Below, piece after piece: positions 12,426-24,670 of a stretch of DNA of 64,000 nt. Positions within the stretch are counted from its first letter, which is position 1, and every line of letters begins with the position of its first letter. The position numbers were made by a program, and so were the translations under genes. Origin of the DNA: Clusia tigrina (Eukaryota > Arthropoda > Insecta > Diptera > Clusiidae); contig OV050030.1 in NCBI GenBank assembly GCA_920105625.2, positions 424,828,240 through 424,892,239 of the forward strand. Direction: 5' to 3'. The notes beneath the pieces were generated by a model that made no database searches, was not told the origin of the DNA, and saw nothing but the letters and a program-made list of their open reading frames with translations.

Positions 12426-13855
12426 ATCAGTCCTTTCTATAGAATGGATGCAAACCTACAAGTAGCATTGGAGGACCCATTTTCATGTAAAAAGAATGGA
12501 CTGAAAGTTAAAATTATTTTAATTTTAGTTTGGGCCTTCCTTAGAACACCTTTTCCTACTGGCATATCTTTTCCTACTGGCATGTCTTGCTCTGCTCAGC
12601 GGGTACCGACAGCAGGAAGCCAGTAGAGGGTGAGTGCTCAGACGAGTCTGCCCGCTTGTCATCAGACATAATCTGATTATTTGCTGAAATAAGGCTGAGC
12701 ACTAATTTTGATTGATTTTTGGTATAAACGAAAATATAAATAATAACAAAATCATGGCAAAATATGGGCGCACTTTGGGGGAGGGGTACTGCGGGTACAC
12801 TCGCATGCAGGGGCAACTAAGCGTATGCTTCCGTTTGTGTATTCCATGTAGACGCGCTGGCAGACAGACGTCAATCCATAAAATCTGTCTGTCATATTAA
12901 AGCAAGCGTGCGGATGAATGCATGACGCTGGCGATGGCGCTGCCGATAGTATTGGCGCTGGCGCTAGTCAGAAATGAAGCTACACCAACAACGACCACAG
13001 CCGGAAAGTGTTCACTCGCACAGTTTCGAGGCGTTTTACGGCGCATTTGTGCCTGCAAATTGATTTTTCTTTGGTTTCGTTCACTTTTCTTTTTGTTTGG
13101 CGGCTCCGAGTAATAAAAATCTCATATTTCAGGCGGGCACAGCCAACACTTTTAAACCGCAGCCACAACAAGAAAAGCCATTCAGGTGTTGGCCATGTGC
13201 GGATACATCAGATAAATACGAATACTCGTTCATAGATAAGTGGAGTGTCCAATTAACGCCAGGCCTCAGTCAGACCACAACTGCATACATGGCCAGCAGG
13301 GCAGGCGAGATGCGTGACAATAACGTATAAATCGCCCGGAAGCATGTTCAACAAGTCCAGACATCGCATGAGTAGACTGCGGAGCCCAAGCAAAGACTTA
13401 CGACAAATTAAAGGAAAGGAGAACATAAAGAAATTGGGCAAGCCCATTTAAAATGGCCAAGGATAATGGATAAGTTCACACCTGCCCATATCGAGTATAT
13501 GAGTTATAGAATAGTCTTCGGAAATTGGTCTTGGGTTACAAATAATTTAACTACAGACCTAGGAAATATTGGGAGTAAGGCGATAGTAAGGCCAAAGCTT
13601 CCTTATTCCTTAAATATTTTGTAATGAATTAGCAAAAAAATCGTAATAGATATTCAATGACACTTCGTTATAAACAATTTGAGGTATTTCGCTGCTCAGT
13701 AGTCTGTGGGAAATTCAGCTTGTTCTTGTCTGTGTGAATTCAACATCATTTCATAATACTAAAGAAGTAGAGCAGTGACATTCTCTTCGTTAACAGACAA
13801 ATGAAGGATTTCCTAGAATATCCTGTCAATTTAAACAAACTACTTCAATAGATAG
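12426..13855. other. intronic stretch, no gene recognised
   Basis: No coding signal. CTACTGGCAT is tandemly doubled near 12555-12585. The remainder has ordinary fly-intron composition. Confidence 0.5.
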
Positions 13856-15105
13856 GTAGGTAGGAGTGGCCGCCTAGTTTGCCAAAATCACACTTGAGCA
13901 CACATAATGGCCCATTGTGATACCACTGACTAATAAGTTCTCTTACTTGGGATGGTGAAAGTCAGCGCAAGGACAGCGCCAGTAAAGGCACGACTCCCCC
14001 ATCACGTTGCAGGAAACCATCCTGATAGTTTGATGAACCTTGGTATGTCGCGAATATGCAAGGATAACAGCTCTGTCCGGCTTGGGCACCAAAGGTGCGA
14101 ATTCTTCTTCTGCTCAAGGATGGGCAGTGGCATAAGAAGTGGAAAACCGTCTCGTCCTCCTCCTCGGAGCCACAGCCTCGGCAAAAATCGTTTGAGGGTA
14201 GGCCCAGTCTTTCTGCGTGCTATCCCAGTATGCAGTGGCCGGTCAGAATCGGCACAGTTGTCGACAGTGATGCGCAATCAAGTCGAAGAACTTGACTCGT
14301 TCTCTTTTTCTCCATTCTTGCCCAAGTTAGTCTAGCCGTGTGGCAGGATTCCACGTCAACCCAGGATTTGTAGGCGTCAGCCAGATATTTCCGTTTGATA
14401 TGGAGCTTGGCTGTTGCCAGTGGGATGCCGATATTTACGGAGGGCTGCTCGTCCACCTCGCAGTTGCCCGGGAGTTCCCTATGTCCGGGGACCCAGACTA
14501 GGTGCACCCGAGAGTAACTTGCGAGCTCATTTAAAGATGTTCGGCATTCATGAGCGAGTCTTGAGGTGTCCGTGGAGCCAAAAAGAGATTTAATGGCGGC
14601 CTGGCTGTCTGAGAAGATAGATACGTCAACTGTGCCGATATCACTACTCAGCATCCATTTGGCTGCGTGGTAAATGGCCCTGACCCCAGCCTGAAAGACG
14701 CTGCAATAGTCTGGGAGACGTAGGGAGACGTTTAAGTTCAGTTTGTCGGAAAAGATACCGCTGCCGACTCTACCTCCAAGTTTGGAATCGTCGGTATAGA
14801 TTTCGACCGTTTCACCGACGATTAGGTCTTTTGAAGTCCAGTCATTTCTGCTTGGAATAGTGAATTCCCTGTTCAAAGCGGGATAGACAGACATGTAATC
14901 GATAAAGTTGGGAACAGGAGGATCCTGATTCAGAATAGAGGCATCACCCGTCAAGGTTATACGCCAGTGCGAAAGAGCGTTAAGTCTAATCGCTGTCAAC
15001 TTGGCTTGTTGCTGAACAAGGAGTCCCGAAGGGAGTCAGCATGGCAAAAAGGGCTTTTGTAGGTCTGCTACGAAGAGCGCAGTGATCAGATCAGAGCAAT
15101 GGATC
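13856..15105 (-). mobile_element. non-LTR retrotransposon 3' fragment: RT C-terminus, RNase H, zinc knuckle
   Basis: A 259-codon open frame (14220-14999) carries an RNase H fold. It has IYTDDSK (Asp 70), IFSDSQAAIKSL (Asp 131), VHLVWVPGHRELPGN and EVDE (Asp 183). The usual catalytic Glu is Gly here (FQAGVRAI, residue 105), so the enzyme should be dead. After a frameshift near 14220 the C-terminal finger CRGCGSEEEDETVFHFLCHC follows. The 3' end contains ACAATGGGCC and tapers into TACC repeats at about 13856-13865. Upstream, frame-disrupted RT C-terminal sequence is traceable to about 15100. It fits an RNase H-bearing Jockey/I-group element, 5' truncated and inactive. Confidence 0.85.
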
Positions 15106-15254
15106 TTCTGATTTTATCGAGAGGTTTGATATTGCAGGCTTTTTCGAGAGCCAGAAGATCAACCCGGATAACAGGTTGGGTTCGACAATCTGTGATTCAC
15201 ACAATCCTTAATGCATTACAAGAATTGGCATAGGGCATAAGTAAGTAAAGCTGT

Positions 15255-16080
15255 AACTCTATACAGCTTTTGCAGCATGGAAAGCCCCAGAGCTCGCCTG
15301 TATAGCAGAAACTACGAACTCCACAATAAACTTCTACATAGACAGCCAGGCTGCGATCAAAGCTACAACTTCACGCTGTGCATCTTCCAGAAATGTTCTG
15401 CAATGCAAGGCAGCAATGGATAAACTGGCCACCAATTGGAAGCTACATATCTATTGGGTTTCAAGGCATAAGAACACAGAAGGAAACGAGAGTACGGATG
15501 CCATTGCTAAAAGCGGTATCTTACTATCAAAGAAGCAGGAAAGTAACGTAATGATGCCTCTACAAATGATCAAAAGCCGCATTGAAGATGACTTGATAAG
15601 AAAGGTGGAAGAAAGGTGAAGTTCTACCACATGTAAAATAGCAAGGCTCATGTGCAAACCGTACAACACCCAGACCAAATCGATGCTGGCACTTCCGAGG
15701 AAGGATTGCAGAACGGTAGTAGGAATACTGACAGGTCACTGTCCAACGGCGGTGCACGCTATAAGAATGGGACTCACAAACAACAAAGTATGCAGGAAAT
15801 GTAGGGAGCAGGGCACAAGGGAAACTTTGGAGTCTATAATATGCTTATGCCCCGCAATATCGAAAACGCGCCTGACATATCTACGAGCTCCTTGGTTTGA
15901 AGCACTAGAAGGGGTCGCACAATTCGGGATAGATTCGCTCTTAAGATTTGCTAAGAGCGTCTCTCTGTTGAACGATGTTTACTACAGCTCTTAAAGGGAT
16001 ACCCATCTGGCACCGCAAAGGACCTTTCAAGTAGATGTGTGGCCTTCACGGCCGGCCTGTTTAACCTAACCTAATCTAAC
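15255..16080 (+). mobile_element. second non-LTR retrotransposon 3' fragment (RNase H and finger)
   Basis: Lies head to head with the preceding element. The RNase H part is broken into frames. It shows NFYIDSQAAIKATTSRC, then LHIYWVSRHKNTEGNEST and DAIAKSG (about 15330-15510). A later frame (15650-15994) ends with the finger CRKCREQGTRETLESIICLC. The 3' end runs into AACCTAACCTAATCTAAC near 16060-16080, a short tandem tail. The N-terminal catalytic part is missing. The sequence differs from the element on the minus strand, so it is a separate family. Confidence 0.8.
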
Positions 16081-16227
16081 TATGTACAAAAGAAGTTATC
16101 GATCAAAATGTCACTGAAGACCATGATAAAGCAGCCTTATGGGCAACTGAAAGAAATCTGAGGATAGATAGATTTATTTAAGGGTGTTATACACCGCGAC
16201 CTGAAAGATCTATTGTGATGCCCCTAT

Positions 16228-16980
16228 TTATTTGAAAGATGAGGATAGTCTCATCCACAAATCTTCTGTCAGCTTAATTTCTGACAAGAAATGATATATT
16301 TTGGAGGAATCAAGTAGAGGGATCTTGCTCATATCTAAGATATATTCTCCAAAACACCGGAGTCTTTTGTGTGCCAATAGTCCGCAGTCCGTGATCAGGT
16401 GCAGTGAGGTTTCGTCACTTTCGCCATAGAATCGACAGATGGCATCTGAAGATATACCCAACTTGTTCAAATGGTAGTTGAGTCTACAATGTCCGCTTTA
16501 AATGCCTGTGACGATTCTTAATTTACTCCCAGGCATACTAATTAACTCCTTAGGTCTTTTAGGATTAAAGTCCCCCTGAAGAGCTTTGGACTGTCTTGAT
16601 CCCAGAAGAGTTTTCCAGGTTTGACTTCTTTTTCCATCTGTACACTTCTTCAGCTGACCTCCAATGGTATTGGATGATAGTCCACAGAAGGGCTTAGGGC
16701 CGTTGAAAGGTGAGACCGCAGCATTTCTAGCTAAGCTATCAGCCTTCATTTCCAAATCTGAGGATACTATTATTATTATTATTATATCTTGCACCTTAGT
16801 CAATTATGACTGCAAGGTGTTGGGGGGGGGGAATGAGTACTGACTACAGAGGCCGTCGATTCAAAGAGAAAAGGAGTTTTTAGAAAGACGCTTTTTGTAG
16901 ACCAAGCCCTTGGCAGGATTTGAACCTGCGACCTCTGAGGATATTCTCGCCAGCAATTCGAGAAGTATGCTTCAAATGAA
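16228..16980 (-). mobile_element. third non-LTR fragment, split by a SINE
   Basis: The minus strand reads LARISS and, after the SINE, SDLEMKADSLARNAAVSPF, the last RNase H block with its Asp. This is followed (16228-16470) by an eroded finger, CRFYGESDETSLHLITDC, with one Cys replaced by Tyr. A stop separates the two open frames near 16497. The insertion at 16767-16933 interrupts the RNase H block. The element is decayed and inactive. Confidence 0.7.
16767..16933 (-). mobile_element. 5'-truncated tRNA-derived SINE with 10-bp target duplication
   Basis: Read on the minus strand, the insert starts GGTCGCAGGTTCAAATCC. This is a tRNA T-arm with a perfect 5-bp stem (GCAGG/CCTGC), a 7-nt loop and a Pol III B box. 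A body of about 120 nt follows and ends in a TAA-type repeat tail. TCTGAGGATA flanks it at 16757-16766 and 16934-16943. Removing the insert rejoins the RNase H reading frame. The D- and anticodon arms are absent, so this is not a functional tRNA gene. Confidence 0.75.
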
Positions 16981-17254
16981 TTTGTTTGTTTTTCATGGAA
17001 AAACAAACAAATACTCGTCAATAATGGAACCCAATATAAAACAACATGAAAAAGGTCCTTCACCTTCCCACCACTTGCAGCAATTTAATTAAATTTTATT
17101 CAGGTATCTGGATTTTTAATACAATTTTTAATTATTTCTGCAACAAATAAAACGTGTTTAAATTTTATATTTGCAGAAGTTCATTTACGAGTTGTTTATA
17201 CCATAAATGAAACTGTGTTGGACATGCACAGAGATATGTATATAATTATATATG

Positions 17255-17296
<42 letters not shown>

Positions 17297-17668
17297 TGAA
17301 TAAACTGAAGAATAAATAAAATGCAAATTTTTTTATCACTGCTCACAATGAAATATTGAAGCAACCGCAGTCAACAGCAGCCGCAATGCAATAATAACAT
17401 CAACACCAGGAAAAACAGCGGTGGCGGTAGCAACAACAACAACCACAACTGCAACAACAACGACAACTGCAACAACAACAACAACTTTTACCGCTGCAAT
17501 GATGTAGCGAGTGCACGAATAAGTTGAGTTAAATAATTAAATTTAAAAAAAAAATATGTAAAAATAAATAATAAAAAAAAGAAAATAAAATAAAAAAGCA
17601 GTCCACGTGTAACACAATTTTATGCAATTCCAACAACACCAACTGCAATTGAAGCAGCAGCAATACCA

Positions 17669-17699
<31 letters not shown>

Positions 17700-18317
17700 C
17701 ACACGGCCACCAGACAGGGAAGACTTCAACTTCAACTGACGTTAATAAAGTAAATTGTGTTCAACTCAGCTGGAGTGGTACGAGTCGGCAGCGACACGAC
17801 TGGCAGGGGTGGGAGTGGGGGAGGCGGCTTTGACTGCTCATTTGCACACAAAGTATTAAAAAATGAATAAATAAAACAGCGCTGTTTAATTAAAACTTAA
17901 GTACATTACACATTTAATTAAGGTTTACATTCAGTAACTGCACAAGCAAATTTAAAGTGGAGTAATAACCAAGCAAAGGGAGGCCACAACTCAATCAGGA
18001 CCTTGAAGGTACTCGTATAGCAGTGATAGCGATGGCTCTAGCGAAGCTATGAGCTATGGAATTGTACGGAGTTTCAGACAAAATTCTGGTGAAAATTATA
18101 GTGAAATAGGTTTTAATGGAGTACTAGACAAATTTGGTTAGTTCCACAAAACAAGTCACTTTTTTATATCCTTCATTATTGGAAGAGGTTGAGTTGCTTG
18201 ACTCCGCAGAAACTAAATCAGCGGCAAACAAACGAAAAGGTAAAAAGAAGTCCAATACAAGCATTCCAACAGCTGGGTTTCGGAATCTGTATCTCGCGTT
18301 GTATAAGTGTGATCGGG
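16981..18317. other. intronic stretch with GT microsatellite and opa-like CAA repeats
   Basis: A GT run lies at about 17259-17292. CAACAA-rich DNA lies at 17400-17500 and 17640-17700. No gene recognised. The minus-strand open frame at 17529-17735 is leucine repeats from the CAA tract. Confidence 0.6.
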
Positions 18318-19690
18318 TGACGCTAGATGGCGTTACAAAGATAAGATTTCGTACTAAAAAAAACGTCTGAGCTGGCTTTGTGATTTCTTGACTCAGTTTT
18401 GCTTGAGGGCGCACCAAAGATGGACACCAGGAAAGAGACCATACGCCATATTTTACAGTTTTTCTTCGATAAAGGCGAACATGCAAGGCATGCAGCTGAA
18501 AATCTGAATAGGTCCTGATACTGTAACAGCCAGTCAAGCGCAATTTCGCGGTGTCGTCGATTCCGTTCCGGTAATTTTGATGGAAAAGATGCACCACGCT
18601 CTGGAAGTCCAATTGTCGACAATGCCAATAAAATCAGGGAAATCGTCGAGTCAGACCGTCATGGAAGCACTGTTTCAATTGCCCATGAGCTAAACATTGC
18701 ATAAAAAACCGTTTAGAACCACTTGAATAAGGCTGAATACGAAAGGAAGCTCGATGTATGGGTACCAAAGGAGTTACACTAACAAACATCATGGACCAAA
18801 TTTCTATCTGCGAATCGGTGCTGAATCGTAACAAAATCGACCCATTTCTGAAGCGTATGGTGACTGGGGTTGAAAAGAGGGTCACTTACGACCACGTTAA
18901 GCGAAAACGGCCGTGGTGGAATCGCGAAAAGCCGTCGCAAACGGTGGCCAGGAAGGTTTTGCTGTGGGTTTGGTGGGGGTGGCACGGAATCATTTGTTTG
19001 AATGAATCCAAACATATGTTGAAATCGAAAATAACACTCTTTCTTTCAAACCGCGAGTAGTTCTCTTTGTATATCTTTCTATATCTGTTTAATACCCTTC
19101 TTAAATCGCTATCAGGCCTCTGAGGCTTAGCGTAACTGTTAGGTTAGGGAGGTGGTTTTAGTGAGTAAAAATCGCACACTCTTGGGTGGAGCGTACCCCC
19201 TCGTGTCTTTTTGAAAATTTCACCTCCCTCCCGGAAAAAAAGGGCCGCTCCCCTCCGGACAAACTCTTAATTCGGACTTGTACTGTCAACAATTGGACCG
19301 CCTGAAGGAAGCAATCGCCCAGAAGCGGCCAGCTTCTACGAATAGGAGAGGAATTGTGTTCCATCAGGACAACGCCAGCCCACACACATCGAATGCGACT
19401 CGCTATAAGCTCAGGAAGCTTGGTTGGGAGGTTATTATGCATCCGCCTTAAAGTCCGGATCTGTCAACAAGTGATTACCACCTGGTGAAACATTGGGCTC
19501 AAGACAAGCTTGTGTAAATCGTCAGTCTCACATTTTTAGCAATAGGGACGCGGGTTTCTATGAGAGAGGCATAATGAAATCAACTTCAAAATGTCAACAA
19601 GTTATCGAACAAAACGGTGCATATTTGACTCAAATCGGATCGCCATCAATTTCATGGAAAAATAATGGATTTCTTTTTACTACACCCACC
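18318..19690 (+). mobile_element. mariner transposon, DD34D type, inactive and interrupted
   Basis: Plus-strand pieces match mariner transposase. The N-terminal helix-turn-helix part starts at the ATG at 18421 (RKETIRHILQFFFDKGEHA). It continues through VDNANKIREIVESDRHGS, the first catalytic block (VTYDHVKRKRPWW), VFHQDNASPHTSNATRYKL, and SPDLSTSDYHL. The C-terminus is RDAGFYERGIMKSTS and QQVIEQNGAYLTQIGS. HQD to TSD spans 34 residues, which defines the DD34D group. Several stops and frameshifts, including a stop just before SPD, make it inactive. About 235 bp of foreign sequence splits it at 19012-19246. Confidence 0.85.
19012..19246. mobile_element. unidentified insertion inside the mariner copy
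   Basis: Mariner homology stops after WHGIICLNE and resumes at SGQTLNSDLYC. The intervening DNA includes GTTAGGTTAGGGAGGTGG and an A-run followed by GGGCCGC. No coding signal or clear target duplication is visible. It could be a small non-LTR or SINE 3' end. Confidence 0.45.
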
Positions 19691-19714
19691 CTATATTCTA
19701 TCGAGTAGTTCGAT

Positions 19715-21515
19715 ATATCTTCACTTTTCTTCTACTCCTTCACTTTTCTTCTACTCTTTCACTTTTCTTCTCTTCTTAACTTTCTTCCACTTTTTCAGCT
19801 CTATGTTGATTCCAAGCTTTTCTTCTGCTTCTTCACTTTTCTTCTACTTCTTCCACTTCTTCCCTTTTCTGCTACTTGTTCACTTTTTTCTGCTTTTTAA
19901 CTGTCTTCTTCAACTTCTTAATTTTTCCTCTACTTATTCACTTTTCTTCAGGTTCTTAACTGTTCTTCTACTTCTTCATGTTTCTTCTACTTCTTCACGC
20001 TTCTTCTGATTCTGAACTTTTCTTCTTCTTCTGAACTTTTCTTCTAGTTCTTCACTCTTCTTTTGATTCTGAACTTTTCTTCTGCTTCTTCACTTTCCTT
20101 CAACTTTTTCATTTTTTTTTCTACTTCTTCAGTTCTCTGCTGATTCCTAACTGTTCTTCTACTTCTTCACTTTTCTTCTGCTTATTCACTTTTCTTCTAC
20201 TTTTTAACTTCTCTACAACTTAGTCACATTTCTTCACTTTTCTTCTACTTCTTAACTGATCTTCTGCTTCCAAGCTTTTCTTCTGCTTCTTCACTTTTCT
20301 TCTACTTCTTCCACTTCTTCCCTTTTCTGCTACTTGTTCACTTTTTTCTGCTTTTTAACTGTCTTCCTCAACTTCTTAATTTTTCCTCTACTTATTCACG
20401 TTTCTTCAGGTTCTTAACTGTTCTTCTAGTTCTTCACGCTTCATCTGCTTCTCAACTTTTCTTCTTCTTCTGAACTTTTCTTCTAGTTCTTCACTCTTCT
20501 TCTGAACTTTTCTTCTGCTTCTTCACTTTTCTTCAACTTTTTCATTTTTTTTTCTACTACTTCAGTTCTCTGCTGATTCTTAACTGTTCTTCTACTTCTG
20601 CACTTTTCTTCTACTTTTTAACTTCTCTACAACTTATTCACATTTCTTCACTTTTCTTCTACTTCTTCCACTTCTTCCCTTTTCTGCTACTTGTTCACTT
20701 TTTTCTGCTTTTTAATTGTCCTCTTCAACTTCTTAATTTTTCCTCTACTTATTCACTTTTCTTCAGGTTCTTAACTGTTCTTCTACTTCTTCATGTTTCT
20801 TCTACTTCTTCACGCTTCTGATTCTGAACTTTTCTTCTTCTTCTGAACTTTTCTTCTAGTTCTTCACTCTTCTTCTGATTCTGAACTTTTCTTCTGCTTC
20901 TTCACTTTTCTTCAGCTTCTTCATTTTTTTTTCTACTACTTCAGTTCTCTGCTGATTCTTAACTGTTCTTCTACTTCTTCACTTTTCTTCTACTTTTTAA
21001 CTTCTCTACAACTTATTCACATTTCTTCACTTTTCTTCTACTTCTTAACTATTCTTCTGCTTCTAAACTTTTCTTCTGCTTCTTCACTTTTCTTCAACTT
21101 CTTCATTTTTCTTCTACTCTTCTAACCGTTTCTTCTACTTCTTCCAATTCTTCACTTCTATTATATTCTTAATTGTTCTCCTACTTCTTAACTTTTCTTC
21201 TGCTTCTTCAGTTTTCTTGTTTCTTAACTTTTCTTCTGCTTCTTAACTTTTCCTCCACTTCTTAACTGTTCTTCTACTTATTCATTTTTCTTCTACTTCT
21301 TAACTGATCTTCTACTTCTTCACGTTGCTTCTAATTCTTCACTCTTCTTCTGTTTCTTAACTTTTCTTATGCTTCTTAACTTTTCCTCCACTTCTTAACA
21401 GTTCTTCTGCTTCTTCACTTTTCTTCTACTTCTTACCTGTTCTTCTGCTTCTCAACTTTTCTTCTACTTATTCACATTTTTTCTACTTATTCACTTTTGT
21501 TCTACTTCTTCACTT
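19715..21515. repeat. TTCTTCTACTTCTTCACTTT minisatellite with higher-order repeats
   Basis: 1.8 kb of short units based on CTTCTACTTCTTCACTTTT. A marker block containing CCACTTCTTCCCTTTTCTGC recurs at about 19853, 20311 and 20668, showing amplification of larger segments of 357-458 bp. T and C dominate one strand. The array begins right after the mariner copy. Confidence 0.9.
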
Positions 21516-23799
21516 CTGGAATTATTGCGGTATTCAACACACATTTTCTGTAACATTTTCTTATGGATAAGAATGTACTACAATATTCTAAGTCTAGATG
21601 AAACTTTATTGGAGGGACTTCCTTCAAAGTCATGGTCCCTTAAGTTATTATTCACCTAAACCATGCAGAAAAAATGTCCTGAAATCAGGTATAAACCTCA
21701 ACAGAAATAAACTAAGTTAGTATCAAGTAATTCTCGAATGAAGACTTCAACTCCCAAAACAAAAAATAAAATAAAAATAATAATAAATACTCGTAACTTA
21801 TAATAAAAATTCATAAAAATAAGTGTAGACCCCGCTAATGGATGCCTGGTTGTCTATCATTACCACGTCACTCAACACTCCAAATTGACCACTCTCCAAA
21901 AAGAAATACGCGTCGCATTAGAAAACCCGAACAAAAATGGCAATAAAAATTCCACAAAGTAAACACAACAACAAAGTAAACACAACAACAACAACAACAA
22001 CAACAAAGATTAAATAATTAAAATGCAGAAAATGGTTTTCAGCCTTTTTTGGCTAATGCAAACCCATTACGTGTGAATAGCCTCCGAGATACGAGCTCAT
22101 CGGCGCACCAACTGAAACATGGACAAATTTGGCGCTGGAAGTTTTGGCGGAACAAGTTTTCTGCTGTCACTGAACAAATGATTTATTAATTGTTGCATGC
22201 GGCGTGACAGTGGCGTGGACAAACAACAGGCGAGAGGGGGAGCAGGGGAGTTGCGTGAATGGAAGATTGAGTTATATTCGTATTGCAGCACACGTTGTAA
22301 TTGAATTCATTAGACACCCAACCGCCTCTTTGGGCCTGGGAACGCGTGTACCCGGGGGAAATTAAGATGAAAATTGATTACACAATTTAATTAAATAAAT
22401 TTTAATTCCATGGCACGAAAAGTAGTCGAGCCCGGCGGCAGAGCAGAGCTCCCTTGACCCCATATTCTAGAACGCACCGTGTCACCGTTTAGTAGTGAGA
22501 CTACTGATTGGTTTTATCAGCCGATCTAAGCTAATTTAATAAACCTTGAGTGGGCGTTTAGGTTCGTTCCTACGTGCTAATAGAGCAATTTATTATATTT
22601 CAGTGCTGAATCACTCCAATTAAATTTAATAATAATATAAAAAAAATTGAATATAATGTTGAAAATTTGTCAACACCGAAACATGATCAGGCAATTTGCT
22701 CCATTTTCTAATTAACAATTAACTGCGGGGGGGTGTGAAAAAATGTGCTGAATAACACGAAAATCAAATCGCATGAAAAAATAACCTGGGCTTCATTATG
22801 TTGCGATATTAAGAAATCCAGTAAAGAAGCCTTAAGTCAGGCTGCACCGACTTCAAGTACCCTAAGATCTAGTTACAGAGATAGAAGTGAGGTAGGTCGG
22901 AGAGCCGCCGCAGAAGGAGCTATCCAAGCACTCAGGTGTTGATGCCCATTGCACTGTAAGCCTGGAAAAATATTTTGGGTAAGAGGCTTTTGGAAAGGAA
23001 GTTACACCCTTTCAAACGTCTTTGACTCTTATGAATCTCAGAAGTTTGTCCAGAGATAAGTAATCAAAACTATGTTGACAGGAATCAAGTGGGCGTAGGA
23101 ACACAACCATGACCAAACCAGCATGGCTCGTTATAGCAACGTTTTTCGTATATTTGAATTTTATAAGAACATGGGCATGGCAGTTGCAACATGACGCCCA
23201 CATTGATCACTGAGTCTAATATGCTCCAAATTTTTTACCATTGTGGAGAATGTTCTGTTCATGAATTTTGAATACATCTTAAATTAAGCAGACACTTCTA
23301 TGGTGGGCATGGCACTTCCATTAACCAGCCCATTGATCGATGAGTGTTCTATACTGTCACTGTGGTCCATTGTTGATGAAGTTTATACCTATATAATATG
23401 GGGTCCTAACCCCAGTTATGAATATGTGCGAATTTTGGGCGGGCTTTGGAAGAATGACATGAATATTTCCCCGCAGACTACCAGCAAGCATATGTTCCTC
23501 CAAATTTATTCCTATATTACCCTAGCTGGATTTAAATGAGGTATTGAAAGTTATCATATAGGAAATAGGCGTGTCCATGGCTGGATCCCGTGAATTTTTC
23601 CATTTATAATGATATAATATTTATTTGTTCGGTATATAATTCCGCGTATAAACATTGCCTCAAGCTACAAAAATGTGTGTGAATTGTGGGCGTGGCTACT
23701 ATTTCGACCACAAACCAGTATCGAGCACTCGCACACTATGGTAAATTGTGTTATTATACCATAGTTCGAAGCTGTGATCATTATAGTTGAAATGTGACA
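21516..23799. other. intronic stretch, no gene recognised
   Basis: CAACAA runs occur at about 21965-22005. GGGCGTGG-type motifs recur between 23050 and 23700, suggesting old diverged copies of one sequence. No coding or RNA gene signal. Confidence 0.5.
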
Positions 23800-24670
23800 T
23801 GGGACAGTTATTTTATATAACATGACTTGAATGTGGCATCAATGTGACATCAATGTTACACAATTTGGCACGAATATGATATAATCTGCCATCAATGTTA
23901 TATAATATGACACCGATGTCATCAATATGAAACAATATGATATGAATATGACATATTCTGGCATGAATATGACATATTCTGACATGAATGTGACATAGTC
24001 TGACATGAATGTGACATATTCTGACATGAATGTGACATAATCTGACCTGAATGTGACATATTCTGACATGAATGTCACATATTCTGACATGAATCTGACC
24101 TATTCTGATATGAAAGTGACATAGTCTGACATGAATGTGACATAGTCTGACATGAATGTGACATATTCTGACATGAATCTGACCTATTCTGACATGAATC
24201 TGACCTATTCTGATATGAATCTGACATATTCTGATATGAAAATGACCTATTCTGATATGAATTTGACCTATTCTGACATGAATTTGACCTATTCTGATAT
24301 GAAAATGACCTAATCTGACTTGAATATGACATATTCTGGCATGAATCTGACCTATTCTGACATGAATGTGACATAATCTGACATGAATCTGACCTATTCT
24401 GATATGAATATGACATTCTGGCATGAATGTGACATATGCTGACATGAATCTGACCTATTCTGATATAAATGTGACATATTCTGACATGAATCTGACCTAT
24501 TCTGATATGAAAATGACCTATTCTGACATGAATTTGTCCTATTCTGATATGAAAATGACCTAATCTGACTTGAATATTACATATTCTGGCATGAATGTGA
24601 CATATTCGGACATGAATGTGACTTAATATAACATCAATGTGAGATAATATGACATCCATGTGACATAATG
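23800..24670. repeat. 21-bp minisatellite GACATGAATGTGACATATTCT
   Basis: About 40 copies of a 21-bp unit alternate GACATGAAT, GATATGAAA, GTGACATA and CTGACCTA variants. Because 21 is divisible by three and the unit lacks stops on the minus strand, overlapping frames of 210 and 218 codons stay open and encode heptad repeats. I see no evidence that they are translated. Confidence 0.92.

Noticed and set aside
16901..16980. Possible tRNA gene on the minus strand
   Set aside because: Only a T-arm and B box are present. No D arm, anticodon arm or acceptor stem could be built, and target duplications show a retroposed fragment.
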